In this document: piece after piece, positions 26,972-34,757 of the stretch | Numbering within the stretch: the first letter of the stretch is position 1 | How the letters are laid out: each line of letters starts with the position of its first letter | From: Anaeromassilibacillus sp001305115 | GTDB lineage: Bacteria; Bacillota; Clostridia; Oscillospirales; Acutalibacteraceae | Assembly: GCA_042854365.1 (NCBI GenBank) | Contig: AP031437.1 | Span: forward strand, 62,001-126,000 | Length of the DNA stretch: 64,000 nucleotides | Direction of reading: 5' to 3' | The notes under the pieces: generated by a model | Seen by the model: the letters and a program-made list of their open reading frames with translations, nothing else | Database searches by the model: none | Told to the model about the DNA's origin: nothing | Program-made: the position numbers and the translations under genes

Positions 26972-27169
26972 ATGGCAAAAAACAAAACAGAGATTCATGT
27001 TACAACGGTATTTGACGGGGAACTGGACGCAACCGATGTGTTCGTCAGCCTGATTTCCCAGAAATACGGTAAGACAAATACGAAAGAATATCTTGCTAAA
27101 AGGAAAGATATGAGCTATAATGAAGATGAGGTTCAAAAGAGCCAGATACCGTCTGGATTGTGTGGGTAA
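26972..27169 (+). CDS. Small TnpW-like protein upstream of the recombinase (E2)
   Basis: A 65-residue protein beginning MAKNKTEIHVTTVFDGELDA, preceded by TATGGAGGATAACTGCCT. It has the place of the 55-residue E1 protein at 9376. Its last codons contain the 18-bp inverted repeat that is matched at the left end of E2. The stop is directly followed by the recombinase ATG. A role in recombination control is inferred from position. Confidence 0.6.
   Translation: MAKNKTEIHVTTVFDGELDATDVFVSLISQKYGKTNTKEYLAKRKDMSYNEDEVQKSQIPSGLCG
27145..27162 (+). repeat. 18-bp inverted repeat, recombinase-side copy (E2)
   Basis: GATACCGTCTGGATTGTG, the exact reverse complement of 18241-18258, lies within the last codons of the small gene and 8 bp before the recombinase ATG. 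Confidence 0.82.
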
Positions 27170-28840
27170 ATGGCTATGATGAACGAAATGGAATACAGAA
27201 CAATCGGTTCGGCACTTGCCGGAGGGTATCGTGCAGCGGTCTATTGCAGGCTGTCAAAGGACGATGACCTGCAAGGCGAAAGTGCCAGTATCGCAAACCA
27301 GCGTGATATGCTGGAAAAATACTGCGAAAAGCAGGGATGGGAGGTTGTGGCAGTCTATCAGGACGATGGCTTCACAGGTCTTAATATGGAGCGTCCTGAT
27401 TTACAGAGAATGTTGAGAGCCATTGAGCGCAGGCAAATCAACCTTGTCATCACGAAAGACCTCAGCCGACTGGGGCGTAACTATCTGCAAACCGGGCATT
27501 TGATTGAGGACTTTTTCCCAAGAAACGGTGTCCGCTATATCGCCATGAATGACGGTATCGACACCCTGCGGGATAACAACGATATTGCCCCGTTCAAGAA
27601 TATCCTGAACGAGATGTACAGCAAGGATATTTCCAAGAAAGTCCATTCCTCTTATCTTCTGAAAGCGCAGAAAGGACAGTTTACCGGGTGTCTTGCCCCC
27701 TTTGGGTATCGGAAAGACCCAGAGGACAGAAACCATCTGCTCATTGACGAGGAAACCGCCCCGATTGTGCGGCTGATTTTCGGATATGCCCTGAACGGTC
27801 ATGGTCCGAACTATATCCGCAGACGGCTGGAGGAAGAAAAAATCCCCTGCCCCACATGGTGGAACCGGGAACGGGGGCTTCGCAATACCCGCACCAAATG
27901 GGAAAAGAAAGACCCAGAAAACGGACGGTATATGTGGGACTTCTCCGTTATCAAAGACCTCTTGATGAATCCCGTCTACACCGGGGCGATTGCTTCCCAG
28001 AAAAAAGACTACCGTTTCAAAATCGGCACGATTGGAGAAAAGAAGCCGGAGGACTGGATTGTGGTGGAGGGACAGCATGAACCGCTGATTGACCGCATGA
28101 GCTTTGACATTGTGCAGAACAAGCTGAAATCCCGCCAGCGTCCGGGGCAGACCAATGAAATCAGCCTGTTTGCCGGACTGATAAAATGCGGCGAGTGTGG
28201 GAAGTCGCTGACGATACGCTACACAAACGCAAAACATCCCCAGCAGATTTATTCCTGCAAGACCTACAATGCCTTTGGAAAGAACCACTGCACCCAGCAC
28301 CGGATTGACTATGACACCCTTTACAGCCATGTGCTGCGGAAAATCCGGGAATGTGCCAGAGCTGCCCTGATGGACGGGAAAGCGGTTGCCGACCGCCTGA
28401 CTAATACCTGTGAAGCCGAGCAGCGGGAACAGCGGGAAGCAATGGAACGCTCCCTTACAAGGGACGAGGAACGGATTGAGGTTCTGGATAAAATGGTCAT
28501 GCGGCTTTATGAGGATATGATTGCAGGGCGTATCAGTGAGCAGAATTTCAACACCATGCTGGAAAAGACACAGACCGAGCAAGCGGAGCTTAAAGCAAAA
28601 GTGTCCGAGGGCAGAAAGCGGCTGTCCGATGAAGTCCAGCTTGCCAATGACGCAAAACAATGGGTGGAAGCCATTCAGGAATACGCCAATATCACAGAGC
28701 TGGACGCAGCCACCCTCAACCGCTTAATCAAAGAAATCGTCGTGCATGAGCGCATTGACGAAGATAAAACAAGACACATTTCTATCGAAATTCATTTTAA
28801 TCTCAAACCCATCCCAGAGGTGGAACAGGTCACTGCCTGA
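27170..28840 (+). CDS. Large serine recombinase of E2
   Basis: A 556-residue integrase. AAVYCRLSKDDD carries the catalytic serine near residue 29, followed by QDDGFTGLNMERPDLQRML and VITKDLSRLGRNYLQTG. The recombinase domain has a zinc ribbon (CGECGKSLT ... CKTYNAFGKNHCTQH, residues ~343-385) and a coiled-coil stretch. It should excise E2 and restore the Maff2 gene. The ATG at 27170 abuts the upstream stop without a clear ribosome binding site; the ATG at 27176 or 27179 may be used through coupling. Confidence 0.93.
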   Translation: MAMMNEMEYRTIGSALAGGYRAAVYCRLSKDDDLQGESASIANQRDMLEKYCEKQGWEVVAVYQDDGFTGLNMERPDLQRMLRAIERRQINLVITKDLSRLGRNYLQTGHLIEDFFPRNGVRYIAMNDGIDTLRDNNDIAPFKNILNEMYSKDISKKVHSSYLLKAQKGQFTGCLAPFGYRKDPEDRNHLLIDEETAPIVRLIFGYALNGHGPNYIRRRLEEEKIPCPTWWNRERGLRNTRTKWEKKDPENGRYMWDFSVIKDLLMNPVYTGAIASQKKDYRFKIGTIGEKKPEDWIVVEGQHEPLIDRMSFDIVQNKLKSRQRPGQTNEISLFAGLIKCGECGKSLTIRYTNAKHPQQIYSCKTYNAFGKNHCTQHRIDYDTLYSHVLRKIRECARAALMDGKAVADRLTNTCEAEQREQREAMERSLTRDEERIEVLDKMVMRLYEDMIAGRISEQNFNTMLEKTQTEQAELKAKVSEGRKRLSDEVQLANDAKQWVEAIQEYANITELDAATLNRLIKEIVVHERIDEDKTRHISIEIHFNLKPIPEVEQVTA

Positions 28841-28890
28841 CCTGTCCCGCCGGGACGGTTCTCTTAAAAACACCATATAGATTTTTTGTA

Positions 28891-28961
28891 CGTCGCCGCC
28901 CGCCATCGAGCAGAGTTTTACACCTAATTGGGGATAAAACAGTTGATGGCGGGCGGCGGCG
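28891..28961. repeat. Target-mimicking inverted repeat at the right end of E2
   Basis: Element bases 28891-28907 (CGTCGCCGCCCGCCATC) are the reverse complement, with one mismatch in 17, of the flanking Maff2 gene sequence 28945-28961. The arms are 37 bp apart and straddle the attachment core. This exceeds the loose symmetry usual in att sites. Confidence 0.75.
28937..28950 (+). repeat. Right copy of the E2 attachment core
   Basis: AAACAGTTGATGGC, one mismatch from the left copy at 18197-18210. Confidence 0.8.
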
Positions 28962-29014
28962 TTGCCCTTATCGGCCTTACCCTTGTCCCGCTGCTCTCCG
29001 GCCTGTTTGGATAA
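28937..29014 (+). pseudogene. Maff2 family membrane peptide, 3' fragment
   Basis: This encodes KQLMAGGGVALIGLTLVPLL and SGLFG then a stop: the missing second half of the Maff2 peptide begun at 18059. It has no start signal. Fusing it to the 5' part at the 14-bp core gives a normal ~72-residue Maff2 protein. Confidence 0.92.
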
Positions 29015-29087
29015 TGCCACAAACTAACACTACCCGCCGCGCTCTCCCGCTTCACGCGGGAGGGCGCGGGAAAGGAGGGATTAGCTT

Positions 29088-29951
29088 TTGATATGGCAGA
29101 TGATTGAAGATTGGTTTCGCGGCATTTTGACAGACGGAATACTCTCTAATCTCTCCGGGCTGTTCGACAGCGTAAATACAGAGGTTGGAGAAATCGCAAC
29201 GCAAGTCGGCACAACCCCCGCCGGGTGGAACGCGGGCATATTCAATATGATACGCAGCCTATCGGAAAACGTCATTGTGCCGATTGCGGGCGTTATCATT
29301 ACCTTTGTCATGTGCTACGAACTAATCCAGCTTGTAATTGAGAAAAACAATCTGCACGATCTCGACACTTGGATTTTCTTCAAGTGGATTTTCAAAACCT
29401 TTGTTGCGGTGCTGCTGGTAACAAATACTTGGAACATCGTCATGGGCGTATTTGACATTACACAGAGCGTCGTCAACGACAGCGCGGGCGTTATCATATC
29501 CGACACAAGCATAGATATTGCAACCGTTATCACCGATATAGAAGCAAAGCTGGACGCTATGAGCGTCGGCGGGCTTTTGGGGCTATGGTTTCAATCACTC
29601 TTTGTGGGGCTTACCATGAAAGCGTTGTCTATCTGTATCATGCTGGTGGTGTACGGGCGCATGATTGAAATATACCTTGTAACGAGTATCGCCCCTATCC
29701 CCGTTGCGACAATGGTAAATCGTGAATGGGGCGGCATGGGACAGAACTACTTAAAATCCTTGCTTGCCCTCGGTTTTCAGGCTTTTCTAATTCTTGTGTG
29801 CGTCGGTATTTATGCGGTTTTGATACAGACAATCGCAGCAACCGATGACATATCCGGCGCGATCTGGTCTTGCATGGGCTATACCGTCCTCTTGTGTTTT
29901 ACGCTTTTCAAAACGGGAAGCCTTGCAAAATCCGTATTCAGCGCGCATTAA
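29088..29951 (+). CDS. VirB6/TrbL-like conjugation membrane protein
   Basis: A 287-residue polytopic protein of the type IV secretion channel, with about six membrane segments (e.g. VIVPIAGVIITFVMCYELIQ, ALSICIMLVVYGRMIEIYLV). The family hallmark SIAPIPVATMVNREWGGMGQ is near residue 205. A TTG start at 29088 has AAAGGAGGG 9 nt upstream. It follows Maff2 directly, as in Tn1549-type elements. The gene is intact, but its partners TraG, Maff2 and VirB4 are broken. Confidence 0.85.
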   Translation: MIWQMIEDWFRGILTDGILSNLSGLFDSVNTEVGEIATQVGTTPAGWNAGIFNMIRSLSENVIVPIAGVIITFVMCYELIQLVIEKNNLHDLDTWIFFKWIFKTFVAVLLVTNTWNIVMGVFDITQSVVNDSAGVIISDTSIDIATVITDIEAKLDAMSVGGLLGLWFQSLFVGLTMKALSICIMLVVYGRMIEIYLVTSIAPIPVATMVNREWGGMGQNYLKSLLALGFQAFLILVCVGIYAVLIQTIAATDDISGAIWSCMGYTVLLCFTLFKTGSLAKSVFSAH

Positions 29952-29961
29952 GGGGGTGCAG

Positions 29962-30510
29962 ATGAAGAAATACAAAATCATTTACGCCGATCCCCCTTGG
30001 AGATACGCGAGAAGCAAGGTACAGGGCGCAGCGGAAAAGCACTATCCCACTATGAGTATTGAGGAACTTTGCGCTTTACCCGTCAAAGAAATTGCGGATA
30101 AGGACTGTATTTTATTCCTATGGGCGACGTTCCCGCAGCTTAAAGAAGCGTTGCAGTTAATCAAGGCTTGGGGATTTACCTATAAATCCGTTGCCTTTGT
30201 ATGGTTAAAGCAAAATCGGAAATCGCCCACTTGGTTTTATGGCTTGGGCTTTTGGACGCGAGGAAATGCGGAAATCTGCTTGCTTGCTACCAAAGGACAC
30301 CCGAAGCGACAATCAAACAAGGTACATCAATTTATTATTTCCCCTGTTGAGCAGCACAGCAAAAAGCCGGATATAACGCGGGAAAAGATACTTGCCCTTA
30401 TGGGCGACCTACCGCGTATTGAACTGTTTGCAAGGCAGCATACCCCTGGTTGGGACGTATGGGGAAATGAAATCAAAAGCGACATACGGTTTGCCGGAAA
30501 GGAGGTTTGA
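29962..30510 (+). CDS. MT-A70 family adenine methyltransferase
   Basis: A 182-residue DNA N6-adenine methyltransferase of the MT-A70 type. The catalytic DPPW is in KIIYADPPWRYARSK (residues 8-11), followed by FLWATFPQLKEAL and TRGNAEICLLATKG. The start at 29962 follows AGGGGGTGCAG; a longer frame from 29845 overlaps the upstream channel gene. A solitary methyltransferase is common at this place in Clostridial conjugative elements and may protect the incoming element from restriction. Confidence 0.87.
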   Translation: MKKYKIIYADPPWRYARSKVQGAAEKHYPTMSIEELCALPVKEIADKDCILFLWATFPQLKEALQLIKAWGFTYKSVAFVWLKQNRKSPTWFYGLGFWTRGNAEICLLATKGHPKRQSNKVHQFIISPVEQHSKKPDITREKILALMGDLPRIELFARQHTPGWDVWGNEIKSDIRFAGKEV

Positions 30511-30511
30511 A

Positions 30512-30904
30512 ATGGCGTATGTAACCGTCCCAAAGGATTTAACCAAAATCAAGAGCAAGGTAATGTTCAACCTTACCAAAAGACAATTACTCTGTTTCGG
30601 CGCGGCGGTGGCTATCGGGCTACCGCTATTCTTTTTGACAAAGGACAGCGCGGGAACGACAACGGCGGCTTTGTGCATGGTGCTTGCCATGCTGCCCATG
30701 TTCCTACTCGCTATGTACGAGAAGAACGGGCAACCGCTGGAAGTGATTATACGGCAATTTGTGGAAGTGAAGTTTCTTCGCCCCAAAGAGCGACCTTATC
30801 AGACCAACAATTTTTATACCGCCCTTGCGCGGCAGGAGCGATTAGATAAGGAGGTACGGGCGATTGTCAAAGGAAAAGGGAAAGACCCAAAACAAAAAGC
30901 GTAA
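30512..30904 (+). CDS. PrgI family conjugation protein
   Basis: A 130-residue PrgI/VirB3-like protein: AYVTVPKDLTKIKSKVMFNL, two membrane helices (residues ~27-47 and ~53-70), then FVEVKFLRPKERPYQTNNFY leading to a basic tail. AAAGGAGGTTTGAA precedes the ATG. Its end overlaps the VirB4 start, as in pCF10 and Tn1549-like systems. Confidence 0.88.
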   Translation: MAYVTVPKDLTKIKSKVMFNLTKRQLLCFGAAVAIGLPLFFLTKDSAGTTTAALCMVLAMLPMFLLAMYEKNGQPLEVIIRQFVEVKFLRPKERPYQTNNFYTALARQERLDKEVRAIVKGKGKDPKQKA

Positions 30905-31190
30905 ACTTACGCGGCAGGAAAAGAAACAGATCGACGCGCTTATCCGGCAGTCAAAGGGCGACGGGAAGCCCCATACGGCGCAGGACAGCATACCGTTTGA
31001 ACGAATGTATAAGGACGGGATTTGCCGCCTTGCAAACGGGCGGTATTCCAAGTGCATTGAGTTTGAAGATATTAACTATCAGCTTGCGCAGCCGGACGAC
31101 AAGACCGCCATTTTTGAAGCCCTTTGCGATATGTATAACTCTTTTGACGCTTCTATCAGTGTGCAGCTTTCCTTAATCAGCCGCCATGCG
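30864..31190 (+). pseudogene. VirB4-like conjugation ATPase, N-terminal fragment
   Basis: From a TTG at 30864, within the PrgI gene, the frame encodes the start of a VirB4/TraE ATPase: KLTRQEKKQIDALIRQSKGD, IPFERMYKDGICRLANGRYS, FEDINYQLAQPDDKTAIFEA. Homology stops after about 105 residues at SVQLSLI (near 31180). The sequence then runs through the 3' end of the opposite-strand XRE gene of module E3. Both Walker motifs are missing and no continuation occurs in the window. Confidence 0.85.
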
Positions 31191-31221
31191 CTGCAATCTC
31201 CCGATTTCTCATATTGTGAGG

Positions 31222-31584
31222 TTAATCCTCTGCTTTTTCGACTTCCGTTATCTCCCTTGCTGTTGCGGTTACAATCCGTATGCCTTTATCGCTCATACCG
31301 TCCAGCAGCGCGTCAAGCTGCCGCCGCCCGGTGGATTTCTCCGCATTGCTGTTCGGGAAGAAAAATTGATCTACCGAAATATGATACCGGGTTACAAGGT
31401 CATAGAATACCTGTAAACTCGGCTGTTGTCCCTTGTTCTCGATATTCGCAAGGTAGCGCGGGGAAATATATAACTCGTCGCTTACCTTTTTGCGGCTCTC
31501 GCCGTATTCATTTCTCGCGGCTTTTATAGCTGCCCCGAAAGCCTTAAAGTCGTACAATGGTACGGGTCTTTTTGCCATTTTCAT
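31222..31584 (-). CDS. XRE-family regulator, Tn916 Orf9-like position (E3)
   Basis: A 120-residue helix-turn-helix protein (FGAAIKAARNEYGESRKKVS; YISPRYLANIENKGQQPSLQ; YHISVDQFFFP), typical of the divergently transcribed regulator next to the resistance gene in Tn916-like elements. The start at 31584 is preceded on its strand by AGGGTGA; the ATG at 31578 is an alternative. It likely controls the downstream sigma/HTH module. Confidence 0.8.
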   Translation of the reverse strand: MKMAKRPVPLYDFKAFGAAIKAARNEYGESRKKVSDELYISPRYLANIENKGQQPSLQVFYDLVTRYHISVDQFFFPNSNAEKSTGRRQLDALLDGMSDKGIRIVTATAREITEVEKAED

Positions 31585-31671
31585 TCACCCTGTTACATTT
31601 TACAGTTCACCTTTCTTTTTGGATATGTCCACACAATTCATATCATTAGGTTAAATACTTCCTGTTGTGTA

Positions 31672-31700
31672 TTGACAGTAGACTGATTTTCTGATAAAAT
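31672..31700 (+). promoter_or_regulatory. Promoter of the KTR/methyltransferase operon
   Basis: TTGACA (31672-31677), a 17-nt spacer and TAAAAT (31695-31700): a near-consensus sigma-A promoter. It lies just upstream of a leader peptide and two terminators. Confidence 0.8.
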
Positions 31701-31728
31701 AAAATTTATGTAAAAGGAGGCGGCGTTT

Positions 31729-31755
31729 ATGTTGCATAGCATGCGTATTAGATAA
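31729..31755 (+). CDS. Eight-residue leader peptide of an attenuator
   Basis: ATG at 31729 preceded by AAAAGGAGGCGGCG encodes MLHSMRIR and a stop. The ribosome binding site is strong for so short a frame. Its codons overlap the left arm of a long stem (about 31731-31766 with 31800-31826), so stalling of a ribosome here would change the downstream fold. Confidence 0.65.
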   Translation: MLHSMRIR

Positions 31756-31952
31756 GCATTGAAAAAAAGGATTTTCCCATTTTCAACATGGGCTTTTTTG
31801 TCATGCTTATTTTGCGGATGCTATACAAAAAACTAACGACGTATAGATATAGTATAGACATAGTGCAAGCTATGCCTTAGTTTTGTTGTACTGCTCTGTG
31901 CATTATAAATGCAGGTCAATGCTCATGTTGAGGATTGACCTGCATTTTTTTG
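31731..31952 (+). promoter_or_regulatory. Transcription attenuator with two terminators before KTR/methyltransferase genes
   Basis: The leader-peptide region can pair with 31800-31826 (GCATAGCATGCG with CGGATGCTAT; ATAAGCAT with ATGCTTAT). The enclosed stem CCCAT-N7-ATGGG plus CTTTTTTG (31776-31800) is a terminator. A second, stronger terminator is the 13-bp stem AATGCAGGTCAAT/ATTGACCTGCATT with TTTTTTT (31908-31952). This organisation matches ribosome-mediated attenuation of ribosome-targeting resistance genes (tet(M), erm, msr types), and suggests induction by translation inhibitors. Confidence 0.7.
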
Positions 31953-31976
31953 TGTAAAAAGGACGAGTGAAATATA

Positions 31977-32162
31977 ATGCTTAAAAAATATTGGATAAAA
32001 TGTCCGATTTGTAACGGAAAGACGAGAGTTCAAGTATTTCATAATACTGTATTAAAAGATTTTCCTCTTTTCTGCCCTAAATGCAAATTGACGCATATCA
32101 TTGATGTAGAAAAATTAGAGATTGTAATCAAAAATACAGAAAAACAAACTTTTATTATTTAG
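31977..32162 (+). CDS. Cysteine-rich KTR domain protein (E3)
   Basis: A 61-residue zinc-ribbon protein: WIKCPICNGKTRVQVFHNTV and FPLFCPKCKLTHIIDV, two CxxC knuckles plus the GKTR motif that names the family. GGACGAGTGAAATATA precedes the ATG. Such small proteins are common passenger genes beside resistance genes in Tn916-like elements. A second copy is at 40521 in E4. The function is unknown. Confidence 0.85.
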   Translation: MLKKYWIKCPICNGKTRVQVFHNTVLKDFPLFCPKCKLTHIIDVEKLEIVIKNTEKQTFII

Positions 32163-32178
32163 AAGAAAGGATATAAAA

Positions 32179-33162
32179 ATGAAACGTTTACCTAAATATA
32201 CGCCTGCGGAAGTACGGAATGATCCATACGGATTTACTTACAAAGAAATGTCGGAAGTTATTGGCGAGAATGAAGCAAAAGCCTTATATGAAGAATTATA
32301 TAAGCAATTACCACGCAAAAAAAATCTATCAATGTTGGTAAAAAATATTTGCAAAAGCAGTGATACTGAAAAGTATGTTTACGAACTGAAAGACAACAAA
32401 TACATTGAAACGGTTTTTATCAAGCGGCGAGATGGTGGAACTGTTTGCGTGAGCACACAAGTCGGTTGTCCTGTTGGTTGTATTTTTTGTGAGTCCGGGC
32501 GAAATGGCTTTGTTCGTAATCTAACATCGTCAGAAATCGTACAACAGATTATATTGTTGCGTCGAAAAGTAAACCGTATCGTTTTTATGGGTATGGGAGA
32601 GCCTTTATTCAATTATGACAACTTGATAAAAGCAATCCATATTCTCCGAGATAGATATGGGCTCAACTTTCCAACCGACGGCATTACCATATCAACAGTT
32701 GGTCCGGTCGATCAATTAAAAAAATTGCGCGAGGAACATCTTAAAATTCAGTTGACAATATCTTTACACGCAGCAACACAATCTGCAAGAAATCGTATTA
32801 TTCCTCACATGCGCATATATGCTATTGAAGATGTTGTTAAGCAAGCCTTATCCTATTCTGAAAGGCATAATCGCAAAATTGTCTTTGCGTATTTGCTTTT
32901 ACCGGGTATAAATGACCGGCCCTCAGATGTAAGACAACTTGCAAAATGGTTTCGGGGCAAAAAAGTTATGATTAACGTGTTACAATACAACCCAACAAGC
33001 AATTCAAGAATTAAAGCACCACAGAAACGGGAAATAGTTGCATTCAAACATCAATTAGAGCAAGCAGGACTTGAAGTTACTATGAGAGTTTCTCATGGCA
33101 GAGAGATTAACGCGGCTTGTGGACAGTTAGCTAACACATATAATAAATTCAAAAAAAAATGA
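32179..33162 (+). CDS. RlmN/Cfr-family radical SAM 23S rRNA methyltransferase-like protein
   Basis: A 327-residue radical SAM enzyme. It has the [4Fe-4S] motif CPVGCIFC (CxxxCxxC, residues ~96-103) and the preceding VCVSTQVGC cysteine. It also has GMGEPLFNYDN, and the C-terminal NAACGQL with the methyl-carrying cysteine. All four functional regions of RlmN/Cfr are present. RlmN methylates C2 of A2503 in 23S rRNA; Cfr methylates C8 and gives multidrug resistance. AYLLLPGINDRPSD and LQYNPT resemble Cfr, while SNSRI resembles RlmN, so the regiochemistry is open. AAGAAAGGATATAAAA precedes the ATG. The location behind an attenuator on a mobile element favours resistance over housekeeping. Confidence 0.82.
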   Translation: MKRLPKYTPAEVRNDPYGFTYKEMSEVIGENEAKALYEELYKQLPRKKNLSMLVKNICKSSDTEKYVYELKDNKYIETVFIKRRDGGTVCVSTQVGCPVGCIFCESGRNGFVRNLTSSEIVQQIILLRRKVNRIVFMGMGEPLFNYDNLIKAIHILRDRYGLNFPTDGITISTVGPVDQLKKLREEHLKIQLTISLHAATQSARNRIIPHMRIYAIEDVVKQALSYSERHNRKIVFAYLLLPGINDRPSDVRQLAKWFRGKKVMINVLQYNPTSNSRIKAPQKREIVAFKHQLEQAGLEVTMRVSHGREINAACGQLANTYNKFKKK

Positions 33163-33190
33163 TTAAAAGTGCCAGACGCATAGACGCAGA

Positions 33191-33239
33191 GCCGATAACG
33201 CATTAGGTCAAAAAACCTATGTGTTATCGGCTTTTTTAT
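33191..33239 (+). terminator. Terminator after the methyltransferase gene
   Basis: Stem GCCGATAAC(g)CAT/ATG(t)GTTATCGGC followed by TTTTTTATT. The sequence GACGCAGAGCCGATAAC is also used after the KTR gene of E4 (40693-40707), showing the common backbone of E3 and E4. Confidence 0.85.
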
Positions 33240-33635
33240 TTAATATTGCGCAAAAGCCGCTGTTCCCTATTATAGAATGGATTGCGGGTAGTGTATTAAA
33301 GTCGCCCTTTTTTAAGGATACGGCGGTATCGGGGAGGTATCGCCGTGTCCATTTTTATTTACTGTAACCCGCCTAATGCTTTGCGGTCAAAAAAAGCTAT
33401 GCTCCGCAAGCGGGATATTCCGGCTATGAATGTGAACTGTCAATACATTTAGCTACTGCTTACATTTCCTTTGCGCCCGTCCGCGTCTTGCGGACGGGCG
33501 CATTTTGCTTTTTTCAACTTTTTTCTGAAAAGCGCACTCAAGAGCCATCTCCCGAACGGGTACGGAGCGAAAGGGGCAGAGAGGACAAGCCCTTAACTCC
33601 CGTCCTCTACTCCACGCGGGAAGGAGGTGAACTCT
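33240..33635 (+). other. Non-coding region between cargo and sigma gene (E3)
   Basis: About 400 bases without a supported gene. It contains a hairpin at 33316-33360 (GGATACGGCG(G)TA / TATCGCCGTGTCC, then ATTTTTATTT) and a perfect 12-bp stem GCGCCCGTCCGC/GCGGACGGGCGC at 33473-33501 followed by ATTTTGCTTTT. Both look like terminators shielding the element control genes. An open frame 33488-33856 is a shadow of the sigma gene. Confidence 0.6.
33473..33512 (+). terminator. Strong hairpin upstream of the E3 sigma gene
   Basis: Perfect 12-bp GC-rich stem with a 5-nt loop and a T-rich tail. Confidence 0.75.
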
Positions 33636-34073
33636 ATGGAGCTATCTTCTTCCGACAAGGAAAGAATACAACATCAGTACGACGCATTAGCAAAGAAAAC
33701 TTTGGTCGGCGAAGCGAAAAGCCACCGCCGCACTCTTGCGAAACGCGCAGCACGCGAAGTTACTTTTTCGGATTTGAGCGAAAGCGAACTCGCGCAGCTT
33801 TTCACAACGGACGAATACGAAAGCGATTATTTCCGTTTTCAAGTGTCCGGCTTTGATGTACTCGTCAAAAATGAACTGCTTGCCGAAGCCCTTAACGCTT
33901 TGCCCGAAAGGAAACGCGACATTATCCTTTTGTCCTACTTCTTGGATATGAGCGACGCGGAAATTGGCGAACTGCTGAATGTTGTACGCACGACGGTTTT
34001 CCGGCACAGGAAATCCGCGCTTGCGAAAATCAAACAGTATTTGGAGGGAAAAGCAGATGATGAATACCGTTAG
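33636..34073 (+). CDS. Sigma-70 family factor, Tn916 Orf7-like (E3)
   Basis: A 145-residue short sigma factor: region 2-like start (SSSDKERIQHQYDALAKKTL) and region 4 (LPERKRDIILLSYFLDMSDA; IGELLNVVRTTVFRHRKSAL). The ATG at 33636 follows AAGGAGGTGAACTCT; the upstream in-frame ATG at 33627 would overlap that ribosome binding site. In Tn916, Orf7 and Orf8 drive expression of excision and transfer genes. It overlaps the HTH gene by 17 bp. Confidence 0.85.
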   Translation: MELSSSDKERIQHQYDALAKKTLVGEAKSHRRTLAKRAAREVTFSDLSESELAQLFTTDEYESDYFRFQVSGFDVLVKNELLAEALNALPERKRDIILLSYFLDMSDAEIGELLNVVRTTVFRHRKSALAKIKQYLEGKADDEYR

Positions 34074-34299
34074 GAAGTCTGAAAATCTGTTGCCGTTCCC
34101 TGTCATTTCCGCAGCGGCAAACGGCGACACAACCGCCATGTGCGCGATCTTGAAGCACTACGAGGGTTACATAGCGAAACTTTGTACCCGCACGCTGAAA
34201 GACGACGCGGGCAATACCTATTCCTATGTGGACGAGGAAATGCGTAACAGGCTGCAAGTGCGCCTTATTACCCGCACCCTTGCTTTTCATGTAGGATAA
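34057..34299 (+). CDS. Helix-turn-helix protein, Tn916 Orf8-like (E3)
   Basis: An 80-residue protein with PFPVISAAANGDTTAMCAIL and YIAKLCTRTLKDDAGNTYSY, then EEMRNRLQVRLI: the Orf8-type helix-turn-helix family that partners the Orf7 sigma factor. The start at 34057 lies inside the sigma gene behind TTGGAGGGAAAAGC. The E4 counterpart is at 41593. Confidence 0.82.
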   Translation: MMNTVRKSENLLPFPVISAAANGDTTAMCAILKHYEGYIAKLCTRTLKDDAGNTYSYVDEEMRNRLQVRLITRTLAFHVG

Positions 34300-34757
34300 T
34301 CTTTTAGCCCATGCGGGGAGCGTGTCCCCTTTCCACGCTTCCCGTTATGGGCTATTTGTCGTTCCGCAAAAGCATATCCGCTGTTGATGTGCTTTTGCAG
34401 GCCGACAAAGCCTATTGTTCTTTGACAAAGAAAGCGGCCTTTGGTGCGCAGCATAACAGGCAAACGGGTACATTCCGTCTGTACCGAGCCAGTCGGCGGG
34501 TACGCCATGACAGCTTTTCCCCATAGGGGAAAAGCCGAGCGAGAACTACCGCGCCGTAAAACAGGTTTAGCAGCTTGTGGGCGACGACATACAAGGCGGC
34601 ACAATGATACTCCCGCGTTGAACACCCTCAAAGTATTGCGCGGCGCACCCATAAGCATGGGCCGGGGTGAAACTCCCGTGAGGTTGCAGCTAACAACCGC
34701 CCGTTTTTGCCTTTTGACGAATATAGTTTATCCATACAGGAAAAGGAGGTTTTTCTA
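34300..34757 (+). other. Non-coding control region before the E3 recombinase genes
   Basis: About 460 bases. It contains a perfect 10-bp hairpin GCTTTTCCCC-ATA-GGGGAAAAGC (about 34512-34534), GTACCGAGCCAGTCGGCGGGTAC just before it, and GTGAAACTCCCGTGAGG. Frames across it lack ribosome binding sites. It probably holds the promoter controlled by the Orf7/Orf8 pair, but none is clear. Confidence 0.5.

Larger units (their letters stand above)
18197..28950. mobile_element. E2: 10.7-kb mobilizable serine-recombinase element inserted in the Maff2 gene
   Basis: The boundaries are a 14-bp direct repeat with one mismatch, AAACAGTT(T/G)ATGGC, at 18197-18210 and 28937-28950. Fusing there restores KQLMAGGGVAL in frame. 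Contents: HTH gene, TnpV, a membrane-anchored protein, XRE regulator, RNA-like leader, zinc-ribbon protein, RepA-N-like protein, DUF3847, oriT-like region, CPCC protein, unknown protein, MobQ relaxase, CHC2, VapE, small protein, serine recombinase. The recombinase lies 97 bp from the right edge, the usual layout. Confidence 0.92.

Noticed and set aside
33488..33856. 122-codon frame before and across the sigma gene
   Set aside because: It overlaps the strong sigma gene in another frame and begins in a terminator hairpin.
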